Source: Hydrogenophaga taeniospiralis CCUG 15921
GTDB taxonomy: Bacteria > Pseudomonadota > Gammaproteobacteria > Burkholderiales > Burkholderiaceae_C
Reading direction: 5' to 3'
Assembly: GCF_001592305.1 (NCBI RefSeq)
Contig: NZ_BCWR01000006.1
Span: 186,001-250,000 of the forward strand
DNA: 64,000 bases
Positions 43,452-51,223 of this stretch are shown one piece after another. A model generated the notes under the pieces. That model had not been told where the DNA came from and ran no database searches. It saw only the letters and a program-made list of their open reading frames with translations. Within the stretch, counting starts at the first letter, position 1. Every line of letters starts with the position of its first letter. Made by a program: the position numbers and the translations under genes.

Positions 43452-44516
43452 ATGTCCCCTGCCCGCTCCGCCGGCCACCAGGCACGGCCTCCCGACTTCT
43501 CCCCGCGCGACTTCCGCTCGGCGCTGGGCATGTTCGCCACGGGCGTGACCATCGTGACCGCGCGCACCGCGTCCGGTGAACTCGCGGGGCTGACCGCCAG
43601 CTCGTTCAATTCGGTCTCGCTGGACCCGCCGCTGGTGCTCTGGAGCCTGGGGCGTGCGGCCGGCTCGATGGCGGTGTTTGCGAACGGCCGGCACTACGCC
43701 ATCAACGTGCTCGCGGCCGACCAGCAGGCGCTGGCCGAGCGCTTCGCCGCGCGCGACGTGGACCGCTGGCAGGGCGTGGACTTCGTGGAAGGCGTCAGCG
43801 GCGCACCGGTGCTCACGGGCTGCGTCGCCACCTTCGAGTGCTTCAACCGCAGCCAGTACACCGAAGGCGACCACGTGATCTTCGTCGGCGAGGTCGAGCG
43901 CTGCACGCGCCGCGCCTCCGCCTCCCCCCTGCTCTACCACGGCGGGCGCTTCTACACCGAACACCCGCTGCAGGCCGACCCCAGCGCGCCCCAGCCCACC
44001 GACGGGCGCTTCGTCGGCAGCTACCTGGGCTACCTGCTCGGGCAGGCCAACCACGCCGTGTACCGCGACTTTGAAAACGCGATCACGGCCCAGGGCCTGA
44101 CACACATCGCCTGGCGCGTGCTCGCCGTGCTGCACGACGCGGCGCTCTCACCCGGCGAGCCGGCCGGCGTCGCCATCGGCCAGCTGGCCCACGACGTGCT
44201 CGCCAAACAGCCCACCGTGACCAAGCTGGTGCAGCGCATGGCCGAAGAAGGCCTGGTCGCGCTGCACGCCGACGCCGCGGATCAGCGGCGCACGCTGGTG
44301 GTCGCCACCGACACCGGACGGCGCATCGCCGCCGCCCTGATCGCCCAGGCGCGCCAACAGGAAACCACCCTGCTCGCGCGCTGGTCGCCCGGCGAAGCCG
44401 AAGCGTTCAAGCGGTACCTTCAAAAGCTCGTGAACGAGCCCCCACACTCCGCCGCTGCGCGGGTCGTTGCCCCGGCACGGGGAAGGGACCCGGTGCCTCC
44501 CGGGTCCGGGGGCTGA
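43452..44516 (+). CDS. Flavin reductase fused to a MarR domain
   Basis: 354 residues. Residues ~15-165 are an HpaC-type flavin reductase (RDFRSALGMFATGVTIVTAR, LTASSFNSVSLDPPLVLWSL, HVIFVGEVERC). Residues ~200-330 are MarR-like (THIAWRVLAVLHDAALSPGE, LAKQPTVTKLVQRMAEEGLV). The same architecture occurs in the C1 reductase of Acinetobacter p-hydroxyphenylacetate hydroxylase, where the MarR-like domain senses substrate and gates NADH oxidation. It would supply reduced flavin to the oxygenase at 40003. The last ~23 residues are encoded by a dispersed GC-rich repeat, so the native end is probably near residue 331. AT-rich palindromes abut the start. Confidence 0.88.
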   Translation: MSPARSAGHQARPPDFSPRDFRSALGMFATGVTIVTARTASGELAGLTASSFNSVSLDPPLVLWSLGRAAGSMAVFANGRHYAINVLAADQQALAERFAARDVDRWQGVDFVEGVSGAPVLTGCVATFECFNRSQYTEGDHVIFVGEVERCTRRASASPLLYHGGRFYTEHPLQADPSAPQPTDGRFVGSYLGYLLGQANHAVYRDFENAITAQGLTHIAWRVLAVLHDAALSPGEPAGVAIGQLAHDVLAKQPTVTKLVQRMAEEGLVALHADAADQRRTLVVATDTGRRIAAALIAQARQQETTLLARWSPGEAEAFKRYLQKLVNEPPHSAAARVVAPARGRDPVPPGSGG

Positions 44517-44545
44517 TCCGGCTTGGGGCGGCCCGGCGCCGGATC
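44446..44545. repeat. GC-rich palindromic repeat (copy E), partly coding
   Basis: It begins CTCCGCCGCTGCGCGGGTCG (44447-44466), has a central hairpin of CGGG/CCCG type, and ends with a 25-base block from 44518 identical to one at 45131. Its first part encodes the Pro/Ala/Gly-rich tail of the reductase-MarR protein. It is a close relative of copy F 640 bp downstream. Confidence 0.75.
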
Positions 44546-44602
44546 GCCAGTGATTCCCGGGCGCGACAGAGCGCGCCCCGACCCCGCGATACCCTCGACA
44601 CA

Positions 44603-45586
44603 ATGACCCCCGTCCAACGCAAAGACCACCTCGACACCCTCGCCATCACCCTGCTCGTGGCCTGTTGCGCCTTCTGGGGTTTTCAGCAGATCCTGATCAA
44701 GTTCGCCTCGCGCGAGATCCCTCCGCTGTGGCAGGCCTCGGTGCGCATGGCGGGCGCCACCGCCCTGCTCTGGCTCTGGTGCCAGCTGCGCGGCGTGAAG
44801 CTGTTCCAGCGCGACGGCTCGCTCAAGGGCGGGCTGCTGGTGGGCCTGCTGTTCGCGGGCGAGTTCTGCTTCATCTACCTCGGCCTCACGCACACCAGCG
44901 CCTCGCGCCTCACGGTGTTCCTCTACACCAGCCCGTTCTGGGTGGCCCTGCTGCTGCCGCGGTTTGTGCAGGCCGAAAAGCTGCGCCGCATCCAGTGGAT
45001 CGGCTTGACGCTGGCATTCACCGCTGTGGCTGTGGCCTTCAGCGAAGCCTTCCTGCACGCTTCGGCGCCGGCACTGTCGGGCCCCCTCGCTCCGCCGCTG
45101 CGCGGGTCGCTGCCCCCCGGGGGGGCCAGCCCGGCTTGGGGCGGCCCGGCGCCGGGCCAATGGATCGGCGACGCCATGGGCCTGGCCGCCGGCATGCTCT
45201 GGGGCCTGACCACGCTGGCGATCCGCACCACCCGGGTGGCCACGGTGGCGGCTGAAAAATCACTGTTCTACCAACTGGGCGTGACGGCCGTGGTGGCCCC
45301 GCTGCTCTCGCTCGCGCTGGGCGAGACCTGGGGCTTCGGTTACTCGGCCATGGCCTGGGGCTCGGTCTTCCTGCAGACCGCCGTGGGCGCCTTCGCCAGC
45401 TACCTGACCTGGATGTGGATGCTGCGCCACTACCCGGCCACGCAGATGTCCACCTTCACCTTCCTCACACCCGTGTTCGCGTTGGTGTTCGGCGTGGTGC
45501 TGCTGGGCGAGCCGTTGACGCTGCAGCTGGTGCTCGCGCTGCTGGGTGTGGCGGCGGGGATTGTGCTGGTGAGCCGCAGGGGGTGA
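44603..45586 (+). CDS. EamA-family (DMT) transporter carrying an in-frame repeat
   Basis: 327 residues with about ten transmembrane helices in two EamA halves (ITLLVACCAFWGFQQILIKF; later FLTPVFALVFGVVLLGE). DMT proteins export or import metabolites; next to the catabolic genes it may move the heteroaromatic substrate or an end product. Residues ~162-186 (PPLRGSLPPGGASPAWGGPA) are not typical of the family and coincide with repeat copy F, inserted in frame in the loop between the halves. It begins 86 bp after the reductase gene on the same strand. The gene's end abuts a remnant of another gene on the opposite strand. Confidence 0.82.
   Translation: MTPVQRKDHLDTLAITLLVACCAFWGFQQILIKFASREIPPLWQASVRMAGATALLWLWCQLRGVKLFQRDGSLKGGLLVGLLFAGEFCFIYLGLTHTSASRLTVFLYTSPFWVALLLPRFVQAEKLRRIQWIGLTLAFTAVAVAFSEAFLHASAPALSGPLAPPLRGSLPPGGASPAWGGPAPGQWIGDAMGLAAGMLWGLTTLAIRTTRVATVAAEKSLFYQLGVTAVVAPLLSLALGETWGFGYSAMAWGSVFLQTAVGAFASYLTWMWMLRHYPATQMSTFTFLTPVFALVFGVVLLGEPLTLQLVLALLGVAAGIVLVSRRG
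45080..45163. repeat. GC-rich palindromic repeat (copy F) inside a coding region
   Basis: Two long blocks are identical to copy E: 20 bases from 45090 and 25 bases from 45131, around a CCCCCC/GGGGGGG hairpin. It lies wholly within the EamA gene without breaking the frame. Confidence 0.8.
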
Positions 45587-45726
45587 CCGTCCAACCGGTG
45601 CTGCAGCACACAGCGGAGCCACGAGTCGCGGATCACCTGCTCATGCCCCGGCGTGGCCTGCGCCCCCGCGCCGTCGGCGGCCAGCTGCATCACGGTGGCG
45701 ATGTGCTGGTGCGGGGTGGTGGGCAT
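45587..45726 (-). pseudogene. N-terminal remnant of an AcoR-like sigma-54 activator
   Basis: From an ATG at 45726 the minus strand reads MPTTPHQHIATVMQLAADGA and continues to VIRDSWLRCVLQHRLD. This is the typical opening of AcoR/Fis-family sigma-54-dependent regulators (HI..V....., then I..SW.RC...H.LD). After ~46 codons the similarity stops where the 3' end of the EamA gene begins (45586), and the frame runs on as non-homologous antisense. The GAF, AAA and HTH domains are gone, so this is a deletion remnant whose breakpoint is at or near 45587. Confidence 0.6.
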
Positions 45727-45943
45727 GGCGCGACGCCGGGTGAAAGGCTGGCGGGCGGGCCTTGCACCTTCGGTGGAGCACGGGGTGGTGTCAATGGAGG
45801 TTCTACCCGGGGAGGGACCGGTGTCGGCCATTTGTTGACGTTCACGGGGGTGCGCTTGTGGGCGTCCTGCGGCTCGATGCCTCGAAGCTGCAAGTGAACT
45901 CCACAAGAGCTACCTCAACTCGTCGAGCGCTGGGTCAGCGTCC
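45727..45943. other. Interval without a supported gene
   Basis: Between the AcoR remnant and the IS remnant the six frames show no run with the local codon bias. The segment may include sequence that once lay upstream of the regulator gene and the inner part of the decayed insertion sequence. Confidence 0.5.
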
Positions 45944-47865
45944 TCAGTGGGGAAACTGGAGTTGACGGAATTCCGCCGGGTATGGCGGTCGTACATTGGA
46001 CATTTGAGACTCCTTGAGCACAAAGAATGATGTGTCCACGGAATCGGGTCACCTCCAAACGGAGCGGGGTTTGCCAAGTAGGCCTTGAACAGGCGGGCGA
46101 ACTGACCGCCGTCGGTCGTGATGGTTGCCGACGTGCTACCGCCTGCGCTGAACACGATGGCGAACGTACCGATCGCTGTGTACTGGGTCGGATGCGTCAG
46201 CATGTACTGCACTTGGTTGTCCCGGTAGTGTCCCGGCGTGCCGCCGGGAGTGGCCGAGGGCACCCCCATCGGCGTTTGCCAGAACAGGATGGGCAGATTG
46301 CCGAGGATGCTGCGCACGGTGCTCCACTGCGCGAGGCTCTCGTTGAAGTTGGGTGACGTGGTATTGGTCTCGTCCCAGTAGAAGGGTCCGCTGCCACGGC
46401 CAGCACACTCGTCCACCGGCGTTGGCATTTCGAAACAGCCGGCATCACGGTCGCTCGTCTGCGCCACGATGAAGTCGGCCTTGTCCGCGCCGACCTTCGC
46501 CATGAAATTGCCCACGCTGGTGGCAGTGCCTCCCCAGAAGGACGGCGGGAAGCCCAGCTTCGCCTTGGGCGCATACATGCGGCCGAGGGTCAGCAGGCAC
46601 CCCGCGATGCCTACGGCCGTATCCGGCTGGCTGGCGCACTCCGCGACCATGCTGACGCGCGCCGGCACCTTTGTCGGATCGCCGCCTGACTTGCCCTGCA
46701 GGAAGCCCCAGAAGTCAGGCTCGAGATTGACCAGGGTGGGCTGGCCGGTCGCTCCGATCTTCTGGTACATCAGCTTGGCTTGCGACCAGTAGCTCGTCAT
46801 GAACGCCACGTCGTTGACCTCGATCATGTCGGCTTCGCCAGGTTGGGCCATCTGATACAGCGTGAACATCGGCACAGCCCCGATCGCCTTGTTGTTGGCC
46901 GAGACGTAAGTCACATAGGCACCGTCCGGACTGTTCCAGTAGGGCCATGAGCCCGGGCCGACGCCAACGAGGTAGGTGTCGATGATGTCCGGATGAATCT
47001 GCTGGCTAATCATGTCCGAGATCGCATTGCCGGCGCCGAGGCCGCCGAGAAGCCGGCCGGGCATGCCGAGGGCTGTAGTGATCGACGGAGCTTGAAGGAC
47101 GTAGTAGGCGATGCCCTTATGGTTGTACTGTGGCAAGTTGTCGATGACGTTGTCGGGCTCGGTCGACCTGTTGGAATAGAAGTGAAAGCCCTTTGAGGCC
47201 AGGAAGAACCGGTACAGCGGTGTAAAACCGGCACCCGCCTGAGTGCTTGCGTAGTAGGCAATGCCCTCATAGGTGAACTGAGGCAGCGTGGCGGTCACAT
47301 GGGCGCGCTCGGTCTCGCTGATGGTGTAGAAATGCACACCAGTCTGTGTGTTGTAGAAGCGATGGACTGGGCTTAGGCCAGCGCCAGACGTGGTGCTGGC
47401 ATAGAAGGCTGGGCCTTCGTAGTTCATGATGGACGACAGCGTGTTGATGACGTTGTCGCGTTCGGCCACGCTGGTGGTGAAGAAATGAGCGCCGGTGCGG
47501 GTGTTGTAGAAGCGGTAGGCGACTGTGGGCGTGGCCGCCTTGGTCTGGCTCTGTGCTTTGGATGATGCAGCACCGCTGAGCAGCGGGCCATCAAATGGAT
47601 CAGGCAGCACACCGGTTTTGGCAATCTGAGCCAACTCCAATGCATTCAGGCGTCCGCCTTCTTTCTGCAGTTCAATGGGATCGGCGCTGGGTGGCTCTTG
47701 GCGGCTTGGCGTGACCGAAGACAGCGGTACCACTGCATTGGTGGTATCTGGGCTCGAAAGAGGCGACTGTGCTTGGTCCGATCTCTCTTGCCCTCCGCCA
47801 CAGGCTCCTAGCAACAATGCAAAGCAGCACGAAGCCGCCAATATGAGCCTACGGGGAAATATCAT
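45910..47865 (-). CDS. DUF5648-repeat lipoprotein with glycosidase-like domain, 3' end replaced by IS sequence
   Basis: 651 residues as it stands. The lipoprotein signal is MIFPRRLILAASCCFALLLG with lipobox LLGAC. After a polar linker come three DUF5648 repeats (residues ~115-260), each of the form YRFYN...GAHFFTTS...ER...V...L...EG.A.YAS. A larger domain (~265-600) has SWPYWNSPDGAYVTYVS, LEPDFWGFLQ and LPILFWQTPMG, suggesting a TIM-barrel-like carbohydrate-active enzyme, not proven. The last 49 residues, from about DPIPWTHH, are encoded by an IS3-family remnant starting at 46051, so the native C-terminus is lost. The start at 47865 is set by the signal peptide. Confidence 0.7.
   Translation of the reverse strand: MIFPRRLILAASCCFALLLGACGGGQERSDQAQSPLSSPDTTNAVVPLSSVTPSRQEPPSADPIELQKEGGRLNALELAQIAKTGVLPDPFDGPLLSGAASSKAQSQTKAATPTVAYRFYNTRTGAHFFTTSVAERDNVINTLSSIMNYEGPAFYASTTSGAGLSPVHRFYNTQTGVHFYTISETERAHVTATLPQFTYEGIAYYASTQAGAGFTPLYRFFLASKGFHFYSNRSTEPDNVIDNLPQYNHKGIAYYVLQAPSITTALGMPGRLLGGLGAGNAISDMISQQIHPDIIDTYLVGVGPGSWPYWNSPDGAYVTYVSANNKAIGAVPMFTLYQMAQPGEADMIEVNDVAFMTSYWSQAKLMYQKIGATGQPTLVNLEPDFWGFLQGKSGGDPTKVPARVSMVAECASQPDTAVGIAGCLLTLGRMYAPKAKLGFPPSFWGGTATSVGNFMAKVGADKADFIVAQTSDRDAGCFEMPTPVDECAGRGSGPFYWDETNTTSPNFNESLAQWSTVRSILGNLPILFWQTPMGVPSATPGGTPGHYRDNQVQYMLTHPTQYTAIGTFAIVFSAGGSTSATITTDGGQFARLFKAYLANPAPFGGDPIPWTHHSLCSRSLKCPMYDRHTRRNSVNSSFPTEDADPALDELR
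45944..46051 (-). mobile_element. IS3-family left-end remnant with start of orfA
   Basis: On the minus strand, TGACCCGATTCCGTGGACA (46051-46033) resembles an IS3-family terminal inverted repeat. AAGGAG then precedes an ATG at 46003 reading MSNVRPPYPAEFRQ, the standard N-terminus of a group of IS3 OrfA transposases, but the frame hits TGA at 45946-45944 after 19 codons. No orfB or opposite end is visible. The insertion interrupts the 3' end of the DUF5648 lipoprotein gene. Confidence 0.65.
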
Positions 47866-48441
47866 TTGGAGTCGTGCAGAAAGGGCCAAACCACAGGCAA
47901 GGCTCAGCCAAGGCTAAAGGGAATGCCCCTACGTCTAAAGCAATGCAGAAAATATGCATTGATCTTTTGGTGTTACAGGGAAGCAAATTTTGTGCCAAAA
48001 GTCACGCTATCAGTCTCAACCCTGACTACGCGAAATATAGTGCTGGAGGCCAAAGAATGTCATTTAAAGATTGTCAGATGACAATCTTTGACACTTGGGC
48101 AGCACACCTCCGAATACGGCGCATTTTGCTGGAGCTGAGACCTGGACCTAGTGCTGGTGCTGGAGCCGACGCGAACGTCGGGTCGGTGTTTGTCGATGAC
48201 GACCCGCCACGCCTGCACTCCGTGGATCGCCCCTAAATTGCAACAAGCTTTGTTACGCCTGCTACCTCTCGTTGCCAACCAGCGCTCCAGCGGTTGCGCG
48301 CCAGCGGTGACTTGAGGGAACGGTCGTTCGGTCCGGCTCGATTGCGGGCGTCGGCTGTCAGCTGTCGCAGGGACATCAGCATCGTCAACGCTTCTTTTTC
48401 TGCCAGCGAATCCATGGACCCGATGCCGTCCGCTGACCCGC
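47866..48441. other. Low-GC interval with no firmly supported gene
   Basis: This 576-bp stretch between the lipoprotein gene and the SnoaL-like gene is less GC-rich than its surroundings. A 60-codon frame on the minus strand (ATG 48415 to TAG 48233-48235, beginning MDSLAEKEALTMLMSLRQLT) lies just downstream of the SnoaL-like gene and could be a small co-transcribed gene, but it lacks a ribosome site and strong codon bias. The rest holds the upstream region of the lipoprotein gene; I see no clear promoter. Confidence 0.4.
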
Positions 48442-48861
48442 TCAAGCGTTGAGCACCGGGTTTGGCGCGTATTTGTCACCCACCCTCTCGCGCAGCGGAT
48501 GCGTGTCGTAAACGATGTGCATGCTGTTGATGCGGTCGCTGCCCGGCCGGAAGCCGAACACGTCTACGCAGGTGAAGTCGACCACCCTCCCGTCATTGAG
48601 CGTCCAGTCGTAGCGGAAATAGGCTGCGACACGCACGGTGTCTTCCGCAGGCTGCACGGACGCAAACAAATCGATCAGCGTGATCACGCTCTGCCTAGAG
48701 GCCTGCGCAAGCTTGGGAAAGAAGTCTCGCGCCTTCATCGTGCCGAGAAACGGGGAGTGCACAACGCCGTCGTCCTCGAAAGTGGAAATCAGCCCCGCCG
48801 TATCGCTCCCATGAAGGTGCCGTAGGTAGGTCCGCACCATGTCCAGTTGAAGTTGACTCAT
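48442..48861 (-). CDS. SnoaL/NTF2-like protein
   Basis: 139 residues with a cone-shaped NTF2-like fold pattern: MVRTYLRHLHGSDTAGLIST, FEDDGVVHSPFLG, YFRYDWTLNDGRVVDFTCVD, DRINSMHIVYD. These proteins act as isomerases, cyclases or ligand-binding domains; nothing fixes a reaction. The ATG at 48861 (MSQLQLDMV) follows AACCAAG and places the first helix at the N-terminus. Divergent from a LysR regulator whose start is 92 bp away, so it is the likely regulated gene. Confidence 0.78.
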   Translation of the reverse strand: MSQLQLDMVRTYLRHLHGSDTAGLISTFEDDGVVHSPFLGTMKARDFFPKLAQASRQSVITLIDLFASVQPAEDTVRVAAYFRYDWTLNDGRVVDFTCVDVFGFRPGSDRINSMHIVYDTHPLRERVGDKYAPNPVLNA

Positions 48862-48953
48862 ATCTTGGTTCCTTGTCAGTTCGCAGGCCAGATCGTTCCA
48901 GACACCGTGCCCGCCGACAAGACAGCGTGGCTGGAAATACATTAAAGTTGTTT

Positions 48954-49883
48954 ATGAATTTGCGCTACCTGCAATACCTCAGGCTGGTGATCGAGCACGG
49001 CAGCTTCGCTTCAGCGGCGCGGGCTGGTGGTGTGTCGCAGCCAGCGATCAGCCACGGCATGACACAGCTCCAGCGACGGTTCGACACTCCGCTGTTCGTT
49101 CGGTCGGGGCGCAAGCTACTGCCCACCGAGGCAGCATTGCATGCGGCGTTGAAGAGCTTGGATCTCGCTGAGCGGATGGACGCACTCACTGCGACAGGCG
49201 CCAACCCGGCCAATCGCGACACGTTGCTCGTCGGGGTAACGCCTTCAGCCGCCTTGGTCTGCGGCCCGGCCTTGCACGTCAGTTGGTGCCAAGGCCACCC
49301 TCGCCGCCGCCTGGACATGTCGAGCACTGATGAAGGACGCATGCTTGCCAGCTTGCAAGGCGGCGAACTTGACCTGGTGATCTCACCGCAGCCGCGTGGC
49401 CACCATGCCACCGGATTGGACTGTCAGCCGCTTTACCAGCTCACGCCGCTGGTTTACGCCCGCCGCGCCCACCCGTTAGTCAAGGCGCAATCACTGGTGG
49501 AACTTCAAGCAACGTCTTGGGCCATCGTCGGGCCCAGCGTGAGCGGGCCTGTGGACATGCTGCATGAAGCCTTTGCCGTCCGTGGAATGAAACCACCACC
49601 TGTAGCCGCATCGTGTCCCGACTACGCCAGCCTTCTCCATTTGATGACCCACAGCGACTTGCTAGGAGTGCTCCCTCACCCAGCTCTGCTGGGCAGCGCG
49701 CCGAAGGGCCAAGTCGTGCCCCTGCGCCTGCGCGAGGCCCTTCCGCGCTACGAGATGCATCTGTTCACGCCGATACGGTCGCGCCGCGACCTGGGGCCTG
49801 TCTTCGCCGGATTGCAGCGACAGGCCGCCTTGATCTCCGAGGCGCCAGGACTTGCGCAGAAATCAACCGAACGACAGGTTTAG
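48954..49883 (+). CDS. LysR-family regulator
   Basis: 309 residues. The HTH is at the N-terminus (MNLRYLQYLRLVIEHGSFAS, then AARAGGVSQPAISHGMTQLQ). The effector domain begins near 85. The ATG at 48954 gives the standard LysR spacing; a longer in-frame start would overlap the divergent promoter. The pair with the SnoaL-like gene is a common arrangement. Codon use is somewhat less GC-biased than in the housekeeping genes, in keeping with the accessory region. Confidence 0.85.
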   Translation: MNLRYLQYLRLVIEHGSFASAARAGGVSQPAISHGMTQLQRRFDTPLFVRSGRKLLPTEAALHAALKSLDLAERMDALTATGANPANRDTLLVGVTPSAALVCGPALHVSWCQGHPRRRLDMSSTDEGRMLASLQGGELDLVISPQPRGHHATGLDCQPLYQLTPLVYARRAHPLVKAQSLVELQATSWAIVGPSVSGPVDMLHEAFAVRGMKPPPVAASCPDYASLLHLMTHSDLLGVLPHPALLGSAPKGQVVPLRLREALPRYEMHLFTPIRSRRDLGPVFAGLQRQAALISEAPGLAQKSTERQV

Positions 49884-49983
49884 GCCGATCCAACAGGGCC
49901 GACGAAGTTATGCAGTGGGTCGACAAGTGCCAACGGCTGAAAATCCACCGTCAAGGCCCCGTCGGACAGTAGGAGGTGGTTCA

Positions 49984-50026
49984 TTCACCTGTTGCAAGCA
50001 AAAAAAAGCAACCCAACAGGTGAATT
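49984..50026. repeat. Perfect 12-bp inverted repeat (hairpin) after the LysR gene
   Basis: ATTCACCTGTTG and CAACAGGTGAAT flank a 19-nt A-rich loop; TCTTTT follows on the plus strand. It is 100 bp past the LysR stop. It may serve as a weak terminator for that gene or be the trace of a small mobile repeat. Confidence 0.6.
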
Positions 50027-50138
50027 CTTTTAAATCAACAAGGTATTCACTGCTCGGATCGCTCACTGCGACCAGTGGCGACAGCGGCGCCGGGCCATGC
50101 CCTTGGGGTCGCGCCAAGCGCTGCAGAGGCGTTCTATC

Positions 50139-50657
50139 TCAAGCGCCCTGCGGCCCGGCCAGGTAGTCCACCTTGCCCAGGTCCACGCCGTTGTGGCGCA
50201 GCAGCGCGTAGGCCGTGACGACGTGGAAAAACATGTTGGGCAGGGCGTAGTGCTTCAGGTAGGCCTCGCCCTGCATGCTGCGGGTCTTGTCGCGGCCCAC
50301 GGGGAACACGATCTCGGCCTCTTCGCGGCCGTCGATGGCGGTGGCGGGCACGGTGGCCAGCCAGTCCAGGGTTTTGCCGATGCGCGCCTTGAGTTCGGCG
50401 AAGGTGGTTTCGTTGTCTTCGAACTTCGGCGCCTCGATGCCGGCCAAGCGCGCGGTGCCGTTTTTGGCCGCGTCGCAGGCGATGCGGATCTGCGCGGTGA
50501 AGGGCAGCATGTCGGGCGCCAAGCGGGCGGCGCACAGCACGTTGACGTCGAACTTGCGCGCCGTGGCGCTGGCCTCGGCCTTCTCCAGGCAGTGCAGCAG
50601 ATTGCTCAGCGCGGTCTGGAAAACGGGCAGGCTGGCGGACGAGAAGGTGATGGCCAT
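50139..50657 (-). CDS. DUF1993 family protein
   Basis: 172 residues matching the DUF1993 pattern: SLPVFQTALSNLLHCLEKAE, RLAPDMLPFTAQIRIACDAA, KRLAG-like ARLAGIEAPKFEDNETTFAE, and the C-terminal NMFFHVVTAYALLRHNGVDL followed by GKVDYLAG. The fold is DinB-like helical; function unknown. The ATG at 50657 (MAITFSSAS) is chosen because TTCAGGAACCCCC precedes it and the family begins here. Its GC-rich codon use is like the core genome, so the accessory segment seems to begin upstream of it, near the direct repeat at 50740. Confidence 0.85.
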   Translation of the reverse strand: MAITFSSASLPVFQTALSNLLHCLEKAEASATARKFDVNVLCAARLAPDMLPFTAQIRIACDAAKNGTARLAGIEAPKFEDNETTFAELKARIGKTLDWLATVPATAIDGREEAEIVFPVGRDKTRSMQGEAYLKHYALPNMFFHVVTAYALLRHNGVDLGKVDYLAGPQGA

Positions 50658-50739
50658 GGGGGTTCCTGAAAGGGATGGGGGGATGAGCTCGGGAGCGCAT
50701 GCTACGCGCCCCCGCAATGCCTTGCAGGTGGCCGGGCAC

Positions 50740-50761
50740 TATAGATCCGGCCCTGTGAAGT
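50740..50761. repeat. 22-bp direct repeat, left copy
   Basis: CTATAGATCCGGCCCTGTGA plus AG, matching 21 of 22 positions at 53475-53496. The two copies bracket the lyase-like lipoprotein gene and its amber-separated tail, a segment of about 2.7 kb. Confidence 0.8.
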
Positions 50762-50806
50762 CTTCAGCCGCATAGCGAAAGTCCTGACGCCAATCGGGTA
50801 TTGGGT

Positions 50807-51223
50807 TCACTGTGGCCTGGAAACGAGCAGCTCGAATTCGCCAAGATCCGTGAAGACGACGTCGCCGTTGTTGGCTGTGACGTTGAGTCGGTAGTAACGA
50901 TAGAAGCTGGGATTCGCGATCGCGTAAGTCCTCAGCTCGAAGCGTCGGGCAAAGGCCTGGTTGCTTTGCGTGTCGAGCGTTGCCCAGGTGGCGCCGTCGT
51001 TGGAGCCCTGGAATTGCCAGTCCTTTGGATCGCGGGGGACCTGGCCGTTGGCGCTGCGGATGGCATAGCGCTGGACGCGCTCCGTGTGGCCGAGGTCATA
51101 CCGCAGCCAGCCGGTCGTGCCCTTGTAGAACCATCCCGTCCCCGTGTTGTGGTCGAAGGCCCTCATGGCGCCGCTCGTGTTCCCGCTGTCGCTTGCTTCG
51201 CCACCGGTCGCGACGTTCACCAT
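50807..51223 (-). pseudogene. F5/8-type C (discoidin-like) domain cut off by an amber codon
   Basis: The 138 codons (VNVATGGEASDSGNTSGAMR... to the stop) are in the same frame as the upstream gene and directly follow its TAG (51224-51226). They form a carbohydrate-binding F5/8C/CBM32-like domain: AFDHNTGTGWFYKGTTGWL, RYDLGHTERVQRYAIRSANG, WQFQGSNDGATWATLDTQ, YYRLNVTANNGD. The ATG that immediately follows the TAG has no ribosome site. The simplest reading is that this was the C-terminal domain of the lipoprotein encoded at 51224-53386 and a point mutation now separates it, unless the stop is read through. Confidence 0.75.

Noticed and set aside
45415-45897. Open frame on the plus strand after the EamA gene
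   Set aside because: Overlaps the EamA 3' end in another frame and lacks coding bias; the opposite strand shows an AcoR-type N-terminus instead.
48060-48479. 139-codon minus-strand frame downstream of the SnoaL-like gene
   Set aside because: Arg/Ser-rich, overlaps the SnoaL-like gene end in a different frame, no ribosome site.
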